From assembly GCA_963796325.1 (NCBI GenBank), contig CAWCLF010000003.1, forward strand, positions 124,001 to 188,000: a stretch of 64,000 nucleotides of DNA. The letters run 5' to 3'. The stretch comes from CAVYGN01 sp963796325. Lineage in GTDB: Bacteria; Spirochaetota; Brevinematia; Brevinematales; JAOACQ01. Positions 33,123 to 41,705 of the stretch are shown here, in pieces. Every line of letters begins with the position of its first letter. Position 1 is the stretch's first letter. Under the pieces are notes generated by a model that had not been told where the DNA came from, searched no databases, and saw nothing but the letters and a program-made list of their open reading frames with translations. The translations under genes and the position numbers were made by a program.

Positions 33123-33695
33123 TTAATAAATATATGGGATTATTTTCTTGGTCATACTTCTATATTCCGGATATTCTTTACTAAAATGCTTCTCAAGGAC
33201 TTTTTCTTCATATTTTATTTTTATCAGAATACCTGTGGTATAAGGCACAAATATTATCAAAAAACTTAACCAGTTTGCACAGCAAAGCCCTAATCCAAAA
33301 AAAGAAATTATTGCACCGGAATATGCAGGATGTCTGATATATTTATAAAGTCCCTTTTTTATTAATTTGTGATCCGTTTGGATAATTACTTTGGCGGTAA
33401 AAAATCTTTTTAATGTTAAAAAAGCCGCCCATCTTATCGCCATCCCCGCCAGAACAAATAGAATTCCAACATATGAAAACCAATAACTTGTGCTGTATAA
33501 GAAATAAATTTTGTATATTTTTGCAAATATGCTGATTAAAATTCCGATGGATAAGCTGGCTCCAATTATAGGATAAATATAGCTTCTTTTGTCCGTCCTT
33601 ATTTTTTCATTTCTTTTACTGAGAACCATTATTATCAGTTCACCGGATCCCCATAATACCAATGAAATTATAATTATCATATCAGGATAATTCAT
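33123..33695 (-). CDS. Isoprenylcysteine/phospholipid methyltransferase-like membrane protein
   Basis: This 190-aa protein of the ICMT/PEMT superfamily has four or five membrane helices. The catalytic SAM-binding C-terminal signature is HKLIKKGLYKYIRHPAYSG near 113-131, then YEEKVLEKHFSKEYPEY near 162-178. These enzymes methylate prenylated cysteines, phospholipids or small lipophilic acceptors. The acceptor in bacteria is usually unknown. It is a lone gene convergent with the transporter operon. The DNA is more AT-rich than its neighbours. Another member of the family lies at 39185-39751. Confidence 0.82.
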   Translation of the reverse strand: MNYPDMIIIISLVLWGSGELIIMVLSKRNEKIRTDKRSYIYPIIGASLSIGILISIFAKIYKIYFLYSTSYWFSYVGILFVLAGMAIRWAAFLTLKRFFTAKVIIQTDHKLIKKGLYKYIRHPAYSGAIISFFGLGLCCANWLSFLIIFVPYTTGILIKIKYEEKVLEKHFSKEYPEYRSMTKKIIPYIY

Positions 33696-33749
33696 TGCTT
33701 TTTCTCCTTTTATTTACGTAAGTCTATTCTTTAATATTGGAAATATCCG

Positions 33750-34670
33750 TTAAACCTGAAGATTATCGGGAAATTTTACACCTGTTAAATCCTCGGAAAC
33801 CGGCCACAGCCGTCCGGCCAGGGTTTCATCGAGGGAACTGGCGCTCGACCTGACCTTTTTGGGATAGCCGCGAAGCTCCATAAACCCGCCCGGACCTATA
33901 TAGTCGCCGCCCTGTATATCTAATGAAGTCGCTGCATAGAGAGACGGCAACGCACCCATGAAGGCAGGCTGCCCAAAAAGCGGATTTGCGATCCTGTAGT
34001 ATCCTTTCCTTGTCATATTGGTATCAGTCCAGCCGGGGTGTGCGGCAATTGCCAGTGTTTCTTTACCAGCCGCGGTGAGTTTGCGCTGCAGTTCATAAGT
34101 AAAAAGCAGGTTCGCGAGCTTGCTCCGGGAATAAGGGAGCTGGCGCGGATAATGCCGTTCCCAGCTCAAATCTTCAAAGTCGATGGAGCCGATCCAATGT
34201 CCGATACTCGAAACCGTCACAATACGCGCATTTTTTGTGGCGTTGATTAGATCGATTAAGAGGCCGGTCAATGCAAAATGACCCAGGTAATTAATACCGA
34301 AATGCAGTTCAAAACCCTGTGCTGTTTTACCATAGGACTTAGCTGATACCCCGGCGTTGTTGATGAGTATATCCAGACGGTTATAAGATTTACTGAACGA
34401 GGTTGTAAAAGCTCGAACAGAATCGAGATCTGCCAGGTCCAATGGCAAAACGACCGCATTTCCCGATGGACTATGCGCCATGATTCGCTCGGCTGCATGA
34501 TCGGCTTTTTGCAGGCTGCGGCAAGCCATGATGACGGTTGCGCCTTTTTGAACAAGGGCGCGGGCGGTTTCCCAACCGATACCGCTGTTTGCTCCGGTTA
34601 CGATGGCCACCCTTCCGGTTTGATCCGGGATGTCGTTCTCAGTCCAAAGTGAAGTCTTTTTAGTTTTCAT
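33750..34670 (-). CDS. Short-chain dehydrogenase, retinol-dehydrogenase-like
   Basis: This classical SDR of 306 aa has TGANSGIG (NADP-binding, near 24-31), NNAGV, a catalytic Ser in TVSSIGHW and YSRSK near 180. The extended C-terminus and RVAIVTGANSGIGWETARALV style resemble retinol/protochlorophyllide-type reductases. The likely reaction is NAD(P)-dependent interconversion of a lipophilic alcohol and ketone. An ArsR regulator gene lies 68 bases upstream on the same strand and probably controls it. A TATCGAAT half-site lies between them. Confidence 0.88.
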   Translation of the reverse strand: MKTKKTSLWTENDIPDQTGRVAIVTGANSGIGWETARALVQKGATVIMACRSLQKADHAAERIMAHSPSGNAVVLPLDLADLDSVRAFTTSFSKSYNRLDILINNAGVSAKSYGKTAQGFELHFGINYLGHFALTGLLIDLINATKNARIVTVSSIGHWIGSIDFEDLSWERHYPRQLPYSRSKLANLLFTYELQRKLTAAGKETLAIAAHPGWTDTNMTRKGYYRIANPLFGQPAFMGALPSLYAATSLDIQGGDYIGPGGFMELRGYPKKVRSSASSLDETLAGRLWPVSEDLTGVKFPDNLQV

Positions 34671-34738
34671 AATAAACCCTCACAAAAATTAATGTTTGTA
34701 TAATTTTATAACTATCGAATTGTATATTAAAAAAATTA

Positions 34739-35047
34739 TTATTTTAATTGTTTAGAAGGAATTGAATCAAACAAAAGTTTTACTTCATCAATTGTGGTTT
34801 CATTAATTTTAGCAACAAGATATTTGCCTCTTCTTTCAGTAGTAATCAATCCGGCATTCATCAATTCTTTTAAATGATGAGAAATTGTAGGCGCACCAAC
34901 ATTAAAAGTTTTAATAATGTCTGTAACGAAGCATTCATCTTCAGATTGAAAACTGGTTTCATTCTTTTTCATAATTTCAAAATACAATTCGAGCCTGTTG
35001 GGATGTGACAGAGCTTTCATTACTTTAGCTAATTGCTTATTATCCAT
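34739..35047 (-). CDS. ArsR-family transcriptional repressor
   Basis: The 102-aa winged-helix protein has MKALSHPNRLELYFEIM near residues 9-25 and the recognition helix GAPTISHHLKELMNAGLI near 50-67. A TTERRGKYLVAKI wing follows. ArsR proteins dissociate from DNA on metal or small-molecule binding. The typical CVC metal site is not seen; a single Cys (DECFVTD) lies near residue 39. The inverted repeat at 35084-35099 just upstream is a likely autoregulatory operator. It probably also controls the SDR gene downstream. Confidence 0.88.
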   Translation of the reverse strand: MDNKQLAKVMKALSHPNRLELYFEIMKKNETSFQSEDECFVTDIIKTFNVGAPTISHHLKELMNAGLITTERRGKYLVAKINETTIDEVKLLFDSIPSKQLK

Positions 35048-35083
35048 TTCGTTTAAACCGGCCTTTTAAATATACTTTATTAA

Positions 35084-35099
35084 TTCGACAATTATCGAA
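35084..35099. promoter_or_regulatory. Candidate ArsR operator
   Basis: TTCGA (35084-35088) and TCGAA (35095-35099) form a perfect inverted repeat with a 6-base spacer about 40 bases before the arsR-like start. A related TATCGAATTGTA half-site lies at about 34713, upstream of the SDR gene. Confidence 0.5.
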
Positions 35100-35186
35100 C
35101 TATTATAATCTATTTATATCGGCATGTCAATAAGTCATCAGATAATATCGGCAAAGCACTTCCAAAATTATGTAAGTCCTCAAGTA

Positions 35187-35214
35187 TTGACAATTATCAT
35201 CCTGATTATAATAT
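35187..35214 (+). promoter_or_regulatory. Promoter of the GAPDH gene
   Basis: TTGACA at 35187-35192 is followed after 16 bases by TAATAT (35209-35214), within a TATAAT-rich stretch. Transcription would start near 35221, some 25 bases before the gap ATG, which has an AGGGGG ribosome binding site. Confidence 0.6.
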
Positions 35215-35244
35215 TATATAATAAAATCTTATTTAGGGGGATTT

Positions 35245-36300
35245 ATGAAAGTCAAAATCGGTATTAACGGTTTCGGGCGCATAGGAAGGCAGGTTTTTAA
35301 GGCGATCAATGACCGTTATGAAGGGAAGCTTGAAATAGTAGCTGTCAATGATCTTTTCGATTCCAGGACCAATGCTTCTCTGTTGAAATACGATTCGAAT
35401 TACGGGGCTTATAATGCAAAAATAGAAGTTGCCGGAAATGATTTTGTCGTTAACGGTAAAACTATCAAGGTTTTTGCGGAAAAAGATCCGGGAAATATCC
35501 CATGGAAAAATCTCGGGGTTGATATTGTAATCGAATCCACAGGCATATTCACGGATTCTGTCGGAGACATCGGCAAGGGTAAACCGGGGGCAAATGTTCA
35601 CATTCAGAAAGGAGGAGCGAAAAAAGTGATTATATCGGCCCCTGCAAAAAACGAAGATATAACTATTGTCCTGGGCGTCAATGACGGCAAATATAACCCG
35701 GCGGTTCATAATGTCATTTCAAACGCTTCATGTACGACAAATTGCCTGGCGCCGGTGGCAAAAATCGTACAGGATAATTTCGGCATCGTATCGGGGGTCA
35801 TGACAACGATCCATTCCTATACAAACGACCAGTTCGTACTGGACCAGGGGCATAAAAAAGAATTGAGAAGGTCCCGCGCCGCCGGTTTGAATATGATTCC
35901 AACTTCAACAGGCGCAGCAAAAGCCCTGGCTCTTGTAATTCCCGAACTCAAGGGAAAGTTCGACGGTTTTTCCATGCGTGTTCCGACGCCGACGGTTTCG
36001 GTAATCGATTTTGTGGCATCTATTGAAAAGCCGACGACAAAAGACGAGCTCAACAAGATATTTATCGATGCCGCAAATGGAGCATTTAAAGGGATTTTAG
36101 GCTTCACATCGGGCGGATACGGCGATCCTATTGTTTCCATGGATTTTAAAGGCGATGACCGCTCTGCTATTATCGATCTGCCGACAAATATGGTTATGGG
36201 CGGAAAACTCGTAAAAGTAATCGCCTGGTATGATAATGAATGGGGTTATTCATGCCGTGTCGCCGATCTGGCGTATAAAATTGCGGAAAGAGGCATATAA
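35245..36300 (+). CDS. gap: Glyceraldehyde-3-phosphate dehydrogenase, type I
   Basis: The 351-aa GAPDH opens with the NAD-binding start KIGINGFGRIGRQVFKAI. The catalytic SNASCTTNCLAPVAK is near residue 160, and the C-terminal WYDNEWGYSCRVADLA is present. It oxidises glyceraldehyde 3-phosphate with phosphate to 1,3-bisphosphoglycerate in glycolysis. The sequence is slightly longer than the usual ~335 aa because of an insertion near 120-135 (DSVGDIGKGKPGANVHIQKG). It is transcribed alone; no pgk or tpi is adjacent. The start has a strong ribosome binding site. Confidence 0.97.
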   Translation: MKVKIGINGFGRIGRQVFKAINDRYEGKLEIVAVNDLFDSRTNASLLKYDSNYGAYNAKIEVAGNDFVVNGKTIKVFAEKDPGNIPWKNLGVDIVIESTGIFTDSVGDIGKGKPGANVHIQKGGAKKVIISAPAKNEDITIVLGVNDGKYNPAVHNVISNASCTTNCLAPVAKIVQDNFGIVSGVMTTIHSYTNDQFVLDQGHKKELRRSRAAGLNMIPTSTGAAKALALVIPELKGKFDGFSMRVPTPTVSVIDFVASIEKPTTKDELNKIFIDAANGAFKGILGFTSGGYGDPIVSMDFKGDDRSAIIDLPTNMVMGGKLVKVIAWYDNEWGYSCRVADLAYKIAERGI

Positions 36301-36400
36301 GAAATTTTCAGCGGTTTTCACATATATCTTTATGTGTCAAACCGGGGCGGAAATGCTGCTGCCGGAGCGGAATAATAACACCCCGGGATATCCATCTGTT

Positions 36401-37441
36401 TTAATTTCCCGTTAAAGCGAAAAGTTCGATTTCCTGTTCCTTTCCGCGCAGCTTTACCTGTCCTAAATCTTTTTTTCGGACCGATTCCGGCAGCTGAATT
36501 TTATGGATTATATCGCCGGAGATCAGGAAATTTTCTTTATAAGCGTTGCATAACCCTTCAACCCGTGCCGTCGTGTTAACGACGTCCCCGATATAAGCGA
36601 TCTCTTTTTTGATGAATCCCATTTCTCCGACTACTGCTTTACCGCCATGCACCCCCGCTTTAAATTCAGGGACAAGGCCGTATTTCCGCAGATATTTATT
36701 CTTTTCCTTCCCGATTTTATCCAGCATCATAAAAAAACAGTTGACGCAGTTGGCATTTTTAAGTCCTTCCGTCATCTTCCAGACGAGGATCGCTTCATCG
36801 CCTACATACTTATAGATTTCCGCATGTGTAAAAAGAGCGGCTTCGGCAATATCGTAAAAAAAGTCGTCGAGAAGAGACAGGAAAAGCATGTGGCCTATCT
36901 TTTCAGCGATAGTTGTCGACGATGAGATATCCATGAACATAAAGATCCTTTCTTCCTCGCGTGGGTGATGGTAATGGCCGGTCAGGAACTTCGGCAATAT
37001 TCCCCTTCCGAGCAGTGTATTTATTTCTGTCAGGAAAATAAATAGAAGAGTAATAATACCTCCTGCGGCAAGGCTGAGAACAAAATAGATATTCGTGATC
37101 ATGACGATAGGATTACCGCCGGTTTTCGACCTGATGCCGAGCATATCGAAAGTGTACAGGAAAAAAAATGTGAAAACAGCGATGACTGTTACATAGATAA
37201 CTGTTTTGACGATCAATTCAAGGAAAAGAGTATTCCATCGGACCAGGCGGGATGAAAGTATTCTATCGACTATACTGATTGAAAAAGATAATGAAAAACC
37301 GATACAGGCCGCCCCTGCAATAGTATTAATCGCCGGGCTGCCGAATAAAAAAGGAATAAATAAACTGATCACAACGCTGATCATGACATCCCGGCTCAGT
37401 TGTTTAATTGTGTTGCGGGTTAAAGGGGAAATTTTCATCAT
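36401..37441 (-). CDS. Membrane-bound class III adenylate/guanylate cyclase
   Basis: This 346-aa protein has four transmembrane segments in its first 140 residues. A class III cyclase domain follows with metal-binding Asp residues in MFMDISSSTTIAEKIG (near 170) and YKYVGDEAILVW (near 213). The transition-state Asn-Arg pair lies in YIGDVVNTTARVEGL (near 290). A short HYHHPREEER linker connects membrane and cyclase parts. It should make cAMP, or less likely cGMP, at the membrane. Substrate choice cannot be settled by eye. It is single and convergent with gap. Confidence 0.9.
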   Translation of the reverse strand: MMKISPLTRNTIKQLSRDVMISVVISLFIPFLFGSPAINTIAGAACIGFSLSFSISIVDRILSSRLVRWNTLFLELIVKTVIYVTVIAVFTFFFLYTFDMLGIRSKTGGNPIVMITNIYFVLSLAAGGIITLLFIFLTEINTLLGRGILPKFLTGHYHHPREEERIFMFMDISSSTTIAEKIGHMLFLSLLDDFFYDIAEAALFTHAEIYKYVGDEAILVWKMTEGLKNANCVNCFFMMLDKIGKEKNKYLRKYGLVPEFKAGVHGGKAVVGEMGFIKKEIAYIGDVVNTTARVEGLCNAYKENFLISGDIIHKIQLPESVRKKDLGQVKLRGKEQEIELFALTGN

Positions 37442-37522
37442 ATCTCCATTTTCGATATTTTCATATTCAGGCGCTCACCCAAGTTATCGGCCATGAGATC
37501 ATAACGAGTTGAATTTCCGGTA

Positions 37523-37551
37523 TTGACAGAACTTAACACTATGATTATTTT
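37523..37551 (+). promoter_or_regulatory. Promoter of the ABM-domain gene
   Basis: TTGACA at 37523-37528 and TATTTT at 37546-37551 are spaced by 17 bases. They lie just upstream of a strong AAAGGAGGAGG ribosome binding site for the gene at 37575. Confidence 0.5.
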
Positions 37552-37574
37552 GGTCAACAAAGGAGGAGGATTAT

Positions 37575-37880
37575 ATGGCAATATACCAGTTAGCCGAATA
37601 CCAGGTAAATCCGAAGGCGGCTGATAAGGTCAGGCGTGCGATTAAGGAATTTGTCGCTTATGTAAAAGCAAACGAGCCGGGCACCCGGTTGTACATGGCA
37701 TGGGAAAAGAAAGACGATCCGGGGCATTTTGTGCATTTATTCATTTTCGCCGATGAAGCCGCCCATAAAATCCATGGAAAATCCGAAGCCGTTAAAAAAT
37801 TCGAGTCCGTTTACGCTCCCGAACTGGCAAAGGGAAAAGTAATCTTTACCGATTATAACATGATCGCCTCGAATTCCTGA
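37575..37880 (+). CDS. Antibiotic-biosynthesis-monooxygenase (ABM) domain protein
   Basis: This 101-aa ferredoxin-like domain has YQLAEYQVNPKAADKVRRAI at the N-terminus, TRLYMAWEKKDDPGHFVHLFIF in the middle and an EAAHKIHGKSEAVKKFE helix. ABM proteins are small dimeric cofactor-free oxygenases or stress proteins acting on quinones and related small molecules. It ends one base before a convergent carboxymuconolactone-decarboxylase-like gene, so the two are tail-to-tail. It carries a strong AAAGGAGGAGG ribosome binding site. Confidence 0.85.
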   Translation: MAIYQLAEYQVNPKAADKVRRAIKEFVAYVKANEPGTRLYMAWEKKDDPGHFVHLFIFADEAAHKIHGKSEAVKKFESVYAPELAKGKVIFTDYNMIASNS

Positions 37881-37881
37881 T

Positions 37882-38226
37882 TTATTCAGGATTTTTCGCC
37901 TTGAAGGCGTCCAGCGCACGTGCTGAAAAGATGAGGGATGCGCCGGCGTTAACAGTTACCGCGACTCCCAGCGCTTCTATTATTTCCTCCCTTGTGGCGC
38001 CCTGCTTGACGGCGGCGTCCGTATGAACGACGATGCAGCCGTCGCATTGCCTCGTGACTGCGACCGCAAGCGCAATAAGTTCCCTCGTTTTTGCGCCCAG
38101 GAGGTTTGTTTTCGCTCCCGCTTCGCTTAAACCCCTGTACCCCCTGACCGTATCAGGGTTAGCCCTCCCGATCTCGGCGATGCCTTCCTGAACCTGCCGG
38201 TGGTATTCATTCCAATCCAGCATCAT
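37882..38226 (-). CDS. Carboxymuconolactone decarboxylase / AhpD-like protein
   Basis: The 114-aa helical protein has the CxxC-H signature of the AhpD-like branch: ELIALAVAVTRQCDGCIVVHTDAAVKQGAT. The two Cys and the His form a peroxidatic or thiol-oxidising centre. It probably acts as a small alkylhydroperoxidase. The C-terminus AVTVNAGASLIFSARALDAF is conserved in the family. It has AAGGAGG upstream, and a promoter-like pair (TTGACT, 17 bases, TAAATT) at 38276-38304 on the minus strand. Confidence 0.9.
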   Translation of the reverse strand: MMLDWNEYHRQVQEGIAEIGRANPDTVRGYRGLSEAGAKTNLLGAKTRELIALAVAVTRQCDGCIVVHTDAAVKQGATREEIIEALGVAVTVNAGASLIFSARALDAFKAKNPE

Positions 38227-38275
38227 GGTAAAACCTCCTTATATCATTAAACCTTCTCAGTTAATTGCAAATTAA

Positions 38276-38304
38276 AATTTAGCTTGACGGAATTATTAAG
38301 TCAA
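38276..38304 (-). promoter_or_regulatory. Promoter of the AhpD-like gene
   Basis: On the minus strand TTGACT (38299-38304) and TAAATT (38276-38281) are 17 bases apart, 50 bases before the AhpD-like start. Confidence 0.45.
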
Positions 38305-38327
38305 TAGATGGAAGGAACAGTTTACTA

Positions 38328-38353
38328 AACCGCCCCTCGGATCGGGGGGTTTT
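38328..38353. terminator. GC-rich hairpin with T run, possible terminator
   Basis: AACC-G-CCCC (38328-38336) pairs with GGGG-GG-TT (38344-38351) around a 7-base loop, and TTTT follows on the plus strand. No rightward gene ends here, so its role is uncertain. Confidence 0.4.
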
Positions 38354-38458
38354 ATCCGGTCTTTGATTTTAATGTGTCGAAACGTTGATACCCCACCTTT
38401 GGAAAGGAAAAATGAAAAAAATTCCTAAAATAGGGATCGATTTGAAAAATCACTGAAA

Positions 38459-38491
38459 ATATCCCCGCGAGGACAATCCTCGCAGGAATAT
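38459..38491 (-). terminator. Terminator of the SRPBCC gene
   Basis: A 14-bp near-perfect stem, ATATCCCCGCGAGG at 38459-38472 and CCTCGCAGGAATAT at 38478-38491, has a 5-base loop. On the minus strand it is followed by TTTTC and lies 12 bases after the stop of the upstream SRPBCC gene. Confidence 0.7.
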
Positions 38492-38502
38492 TCTCCGTCT
38501 TT

Positions 38503-39024
38503 TTAAGCCGCGCAGGCGATTTTCTCATTCCTTTTAATCCTCTTTAAAAGATTGCTGATGCGTCTAAAGGATTCGTCCGTACCTTCCTTCATCCCGGTCT
38601 CATACATGCCGTCACGGTCTTCAACCGTCTGAAAAACGACAATGTCCGTTACTCGGGTCATCCCATCCGGCAATTCCTCGAATTTAAGCGATTCCATGGA
38701 TACATGCCCGGGCATGCCCTCGAATTCGAATGTAAAGATTACTGATTCAGGCTTTATTACTGTGTGGTACAGGCCATGAAATGCATATGTTTTACCGTCT
38801 TTGTCTTGCTGGATAATCCTCCAGGAGCCTCCCGGTCTGACGTCCATTTTTTCTACCGATGTCTTAAGGCGTTCCGGACCCCACCAGCATCCCCTTAATT
38901 CAGGATCGTTATAGACCTTGAAAACCATGTCGCGAGGCGCGTCGAATGTCTGGGTTACTATCACATCCTGCCTTTTAGCCGGAGCCTTTATAGAATATCC
39001 GGTTCCGTTTTTATTGTTTCTCAT
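38503..39024 (-). CDS. SRPBCC (AHSA1-type) ligand-binding protein
   Basis: The start is ATG 39024, with GGAGG 6 bases upstream. The 173-aa protein has the AHSA1-like START/SRPBCC fold. VTQTFDAPRDMVFKVYNDPELRGCWWGPERL lies at the N-terminus, VRPGGSWRI in the middle, and a long C-terminal helix (DESFRRISNLLKRIKRN) lines the cavity. AHSA1 relatives in bacteria bind hydrophobic ligands or act as stress-response proteins, often beside ArsR regulators. Here no regulator is adjacent. The ligand is unknown. Confidence 0.88.
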   Translation of the reverse strand: MRNNKNGTGYSIKAPAKRQDVIVTQTFDAPRDMVFKVYNDPELRGCWWGPERLKTSVEKMDVRPGGSWRIIQQDKDGKTYAFHGLYHTVIKPESVIFTFEFEGMPGHVSMESLKFEELPDGMTRVTDIVVFQTVEDRDGMYETGMKEGTDESFRRISNLLKRIKRNEKIACAA

Positions 39025-39184
39025 AAACACCTCCATTAAGTATTATTATCTATAAAAAAAATAATACAGGCACATGTATTGGTCAATAATATTTTTATTT
39101 ATGAATGTTCCTTAAGGGTGGTTCCCCTAAGGACCTAAGGGTTAATAACCGGTTTCTCACAAACTCGGATATCCGCGGTAAAAT

Positions 39185-39751
39185 TCAGATGTATCTCCTG
39201 ACCCGCTTGCAGTAATCGAGATATTCCCCGCCGAACCGCTTCTTTAAGAATTCTTCTTCACGCAGGACCTGGCGGTGGAATAGCCAGAAAGCGGCGGCAG
39301 TATAGATCAATAAAATCCAGCTTGAAAAAACCAGGAATTGACCTGATAAAACAAGCCCGAATGCCGTGTAAATAGGATTTCGGCTGTAAGCAAAAATACC
39401 CGATGTGATTAGCCCGTTTGAGAGATTTAAGTCGATGCCTACGCGGAAGCTTTTCCGGAAAGAAACAAGGCTCCAGAAAAGCAGAAGTGCTCCCGACAGG
39501 CAGAAAAAAACGCCGATCCAGGATACTGCGTTTGCGCTGAATATTACCTGTCCGCCGATGGTAGGCAGATTAAAGGCGTTGGCAAAAACAAGATAAAAAT
39601 AGAATAGGGCGAACGGCGGAATTAGAAAATCCCTTTTATCTATCCTGCCGAATTGCATCGCTTTTATTCCCTTGTTTTTCAGGATAAGGATGCGGGATAT
39701 TACCAACGCTATCACTAAAATAATTGTTAATGCCGCAAAATACCTCTGCAT
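39185..39751 (-). CDS. ICMT/PEMT-family membrane methyltransferase-like protein
   Basis: This 188-aa membrane protein with about five helices ends in the family signature NGLITSGIFAYSRNPIYTAFGLVLSG (near 125-150). A C-terminal EEEFLKKRFGGEYLDYCKRVRRYI block follows. It belongs to the phospholipid methyltransferase/isoprenylcysteine methyltransferase group, which use SAM on lipophilic acceptors. Unlike the 33123 member it has RNPxY in place of RHPxY. It lies next to DUF1295, SDR and EXPERA genes, together suggesting lipid or sterol-like modification. Confidence 0.8.
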   Translation of the reverse strand: MQRYFAALTIILVIALVISRILILKNKGIKAMQFGRIDKRDFLIPPFALFYFYLVFANAFNLPTIGGQVIFSANAVSWIGVFFCLSGALLLFWSLVSFRKSFRVGIDLNLSNGLITSGIFAYSRNPIYTAFGLVLSGQFLVFSSWILLIYTAAAFWLFHRQVLREEEFLKKRFGGEYLDYCKRVRRYI

Positions 39752-39897
39752 AAAATTCCTCCGTACCGGCTTGCTGCCGCAGCAGATTCAATAGTGATAC
39801 TTAACGATATTTTAACAACAAAAAATAAATATTTCTATAAATATTTGTCAATAAAATGGAAATGTTGCGCTGCCGGCTGAGGCTGCAATGACCTGCA

Positions 39898-39926
39898 TTG
39901 ACAAATAAAATTTAATTTAATATTAT
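39898..39926 (+). promoter_or_regulatory. Promoter of the DUF1295 gene
   Basis: TTGACA at 39898-39903 and TATTAT at 39921-39926 are spaced by exactly 17 bases, 70 bases before the DUF1295 ATG. Confidence 0.7.
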
Positions 39927-39996
39927 ATTCTTATAGGAAATCGAGCGGATAAGAGATCGGGAATCATTCGATATAAATGACATATAGAGGTGGAAT

Positions 39997-40893
39997 ATGC
40001 TTATGCTGCTGTTCTCCGTTTCAACCCTGGCCTGTTTCTATGCCGCAGCGGCGGGCATATCGGCCGGGAATCCGGTCCTGTTTATCGGCCGGGGCAATCC
40101 CCTGATTGTGATCGCTGTACTGGCCGGGGCTTTCATAATTGTCAGCTTTATAATGGGGTGGGCGACCGGCGATTATTCCTGGGTAGACCGTTTCTGGAGC
40201 ATAAATCCTGTCGTCTATTCATGGTTTCTATCTTACAGGAGCGGATTTGACGCCAGGCTTACGCTGGTTTCGATACTTATCACCCTCTGGGGAATGAGGC
40301 TTACATTCAACCTGGCAAGAAAGGGCGGCTATTCCGGCGAGGATTACCGCTGGGAGGAAATGCGGAAAACAATCGGAAAGGTAGCCTGGCAGTTCTTCAA
40401 TTTCGGTTTTATATCGTTTTATCAGCACCTTTTGATCCTCCTTTTTACCCTGCCTGTTTACCTGATATACCTTTACAGGGGAAGGGGGCCCGGCCTTTTC
40501 GACGCTGCGGCGGTATTGCTTTTCCTCGTCCTGTTAGGCATGGAAACCGCGGCGGACCAGCAGCAATGGAATTTCCAGCTGGCAAAAAAAACAGGGGAAA
40601 ACGGGGAAAATTCACCGGATATCAGGAACGGCTTCCTTTCAGAAGGCCTGTTCCGCTTTTCACGGCACCCCAATTATTTTGCCGAGATCTCGATCTGGTG
40701 GGTGATCTATCTGTACGGGGTTTGCGCCTCGGGAAAGCTGATCCTCTGGGGAGCCGCCGGAGCCGTCCTGTTGACAGTTCTGTTTCAGGGATCTACAGCC
40801 CTGACCGAAAAAATATCCGGCAGGAAGTATCCACGGTATAAAGACTACCAGAAAAGGACATCTATGATCATCCCCTGGTTTCCGGGGAGCTAA
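39997..40893 (+). CDS. DUF1295 membrane protein (steroid 5-alpha-reductase-like)
   Basis: The 298-aa protein has about seven membrane helices. The family signature is SYSWVDRFWSINPVVYSW near residues 54-75, YRWEEMRK near 117-124, and FRFSRHPNYFAEISIWW near 215-231 with KYPRYKDYQKRTS close to the end. DUF1295 proteins share the fold of NADPH-dependent steroid 5-alpha reductases and C14 sterol reductases. The substrate in bacteria is rarely known. The SDR gene on the opposite strand follows after 13 bases. Confidence 0.87.
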   Translation: MLMLLFSVSTLACFYAAAAGISAGNPVLFIGRGNPLIVIAVLAGAFIIVSFIMGWATGDYSWVDRFWSINPVVYSWFLSYRSGFDARLTLVSILITLWGMRLTFNLARKGGYSGEDYRWEEMRKTIGKVAWQFFNFGFISFYQHLLILLFTLPVYLIYLYRGRGPGLFDAAAVLLFLVLLGMETAADQQQWNFQLAKKTGENGENSPDIRNGFLSEGLFRFSRHPNYFAEISIWWVIYLYGVCASGKLILWGAAGAVLLTVLFQGSTALTEKISGRKYPRYKDYQKRTSMIIPWFPGS

Positions 40894-40906
40894 ACGGCTG
40901 TTTGGA

Positions 40907-41701
40907 TTATTTACCGTACATTTTAAAGAGTGTCTTTCCCATAATACCGATAGCCGATTTCCTCGGCAGTATTCGGCGTATTATGAAATCAGCCAGGTTA
41001 TTGCCCAAGCCCGGTATCGAGACCGGCTTTTTACCCAGGTGCCTTAATGCCGTTTTTACAGCGTACACGGGGTCCATCGTCTTTGTTCCGCCGCGCGGCC
41101 CGCTCCGGCGGTAGTTAGGCGTGTCTACCGCGGCAGGAGCGCATGCAAGGACATCTATTCCATGAGGTTTAAATTCGTACCACAGCCCTTCGCCCAGCAC
41201 CATGTTCCAGGCTTTTGTAGCGGCATAGTTCGATAACAGCGGCGATCCGAGCGATGAACTTAAACTTGACATAAGTATGATCCCGCCGCCGCCCCGTTCT
41301 TTGAACCTGCTGCCGAAAAGGTAGGCCAGGCAAAGAGTTCCTTTACAGTTTATATCGATTTCCTTAAGGTGTTCCTCGAGGGGATGATCCCCGAACGGGC
41401 CTATCAGGGAAAGCGCCGCATTATATACCAGCAGGCCGATATCGAGGCCTGAAGTAAGGTCAAAAATTTCTGAAATTCTATCTGTCAGCGCTAAATCTAA
41501 AACGATCGTTTTTACGCTTATATGGAACTTTTCTTCCAGTTTTGCAGCCAGGTCCTTTAAAAGGGCTTCGCGCCGGGCGACAAGGACGAGGTTGAGTCCC
41601 ATAGCGGCAAGTTCGCAGGCATAAGCCTCGCCGATGCCTTCGGATGCACCGGCTATAAGCGCCCAGGTCCCGTATTTTTTTTTGAAAAAATTGCCGTTCA
41701 T
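40907..41701 (-). CDS. Short-chain dehydrogenase (hydroxysteroid-dehydrogenase-like)
   Basis: The 264-aa classical SDR has AGASEGIGEAYACELA near 18-33, YNAALS replacing NNAG, catalytic Ser in LMSSLSSSLGSP, and YAATKAWN. The order GASEGIGEA with an AARREALLKDL-like strand is typical of the KAR/17-beta-HSD12 type of ketoreductase. It probably reduces a keto-lipid. The EXPERA gene begins 4 bases upstream on the same strand, so they are co-transcribed. Confidence 0.88.
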   Translation of the reverse strand: MNGNFFKKKYGTWALIAGASEGIGEAYACELAAMGLNLVLVARREALLKDLAAKLEEKFHISVKTIVLDLALTDRISEIFDLTSGLDIGLLVYNAALSLIGPFGDHPLEEHLKEIDINCKGTLCLAYLFGSRFKERGGGGIILMSSLSSSLGSPLLSNYAATKAWNMVLGEGLWYEFKPHGIDVLACAPAAVDTPNYRRSGPRGGTKTMDPVYAVKTALRHLGKKPVSIPGLGNNLADFIIRRILPRKSAIGIMGKTLFKMYGK

Positions 41702-41705
41702 ATTT

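Noticed and set aside
36340..36385. Terminator after gap
   Set aside because: CCGGGG and CCCCGG could pair, but only around a loop of more than 30 bases and with no T run.
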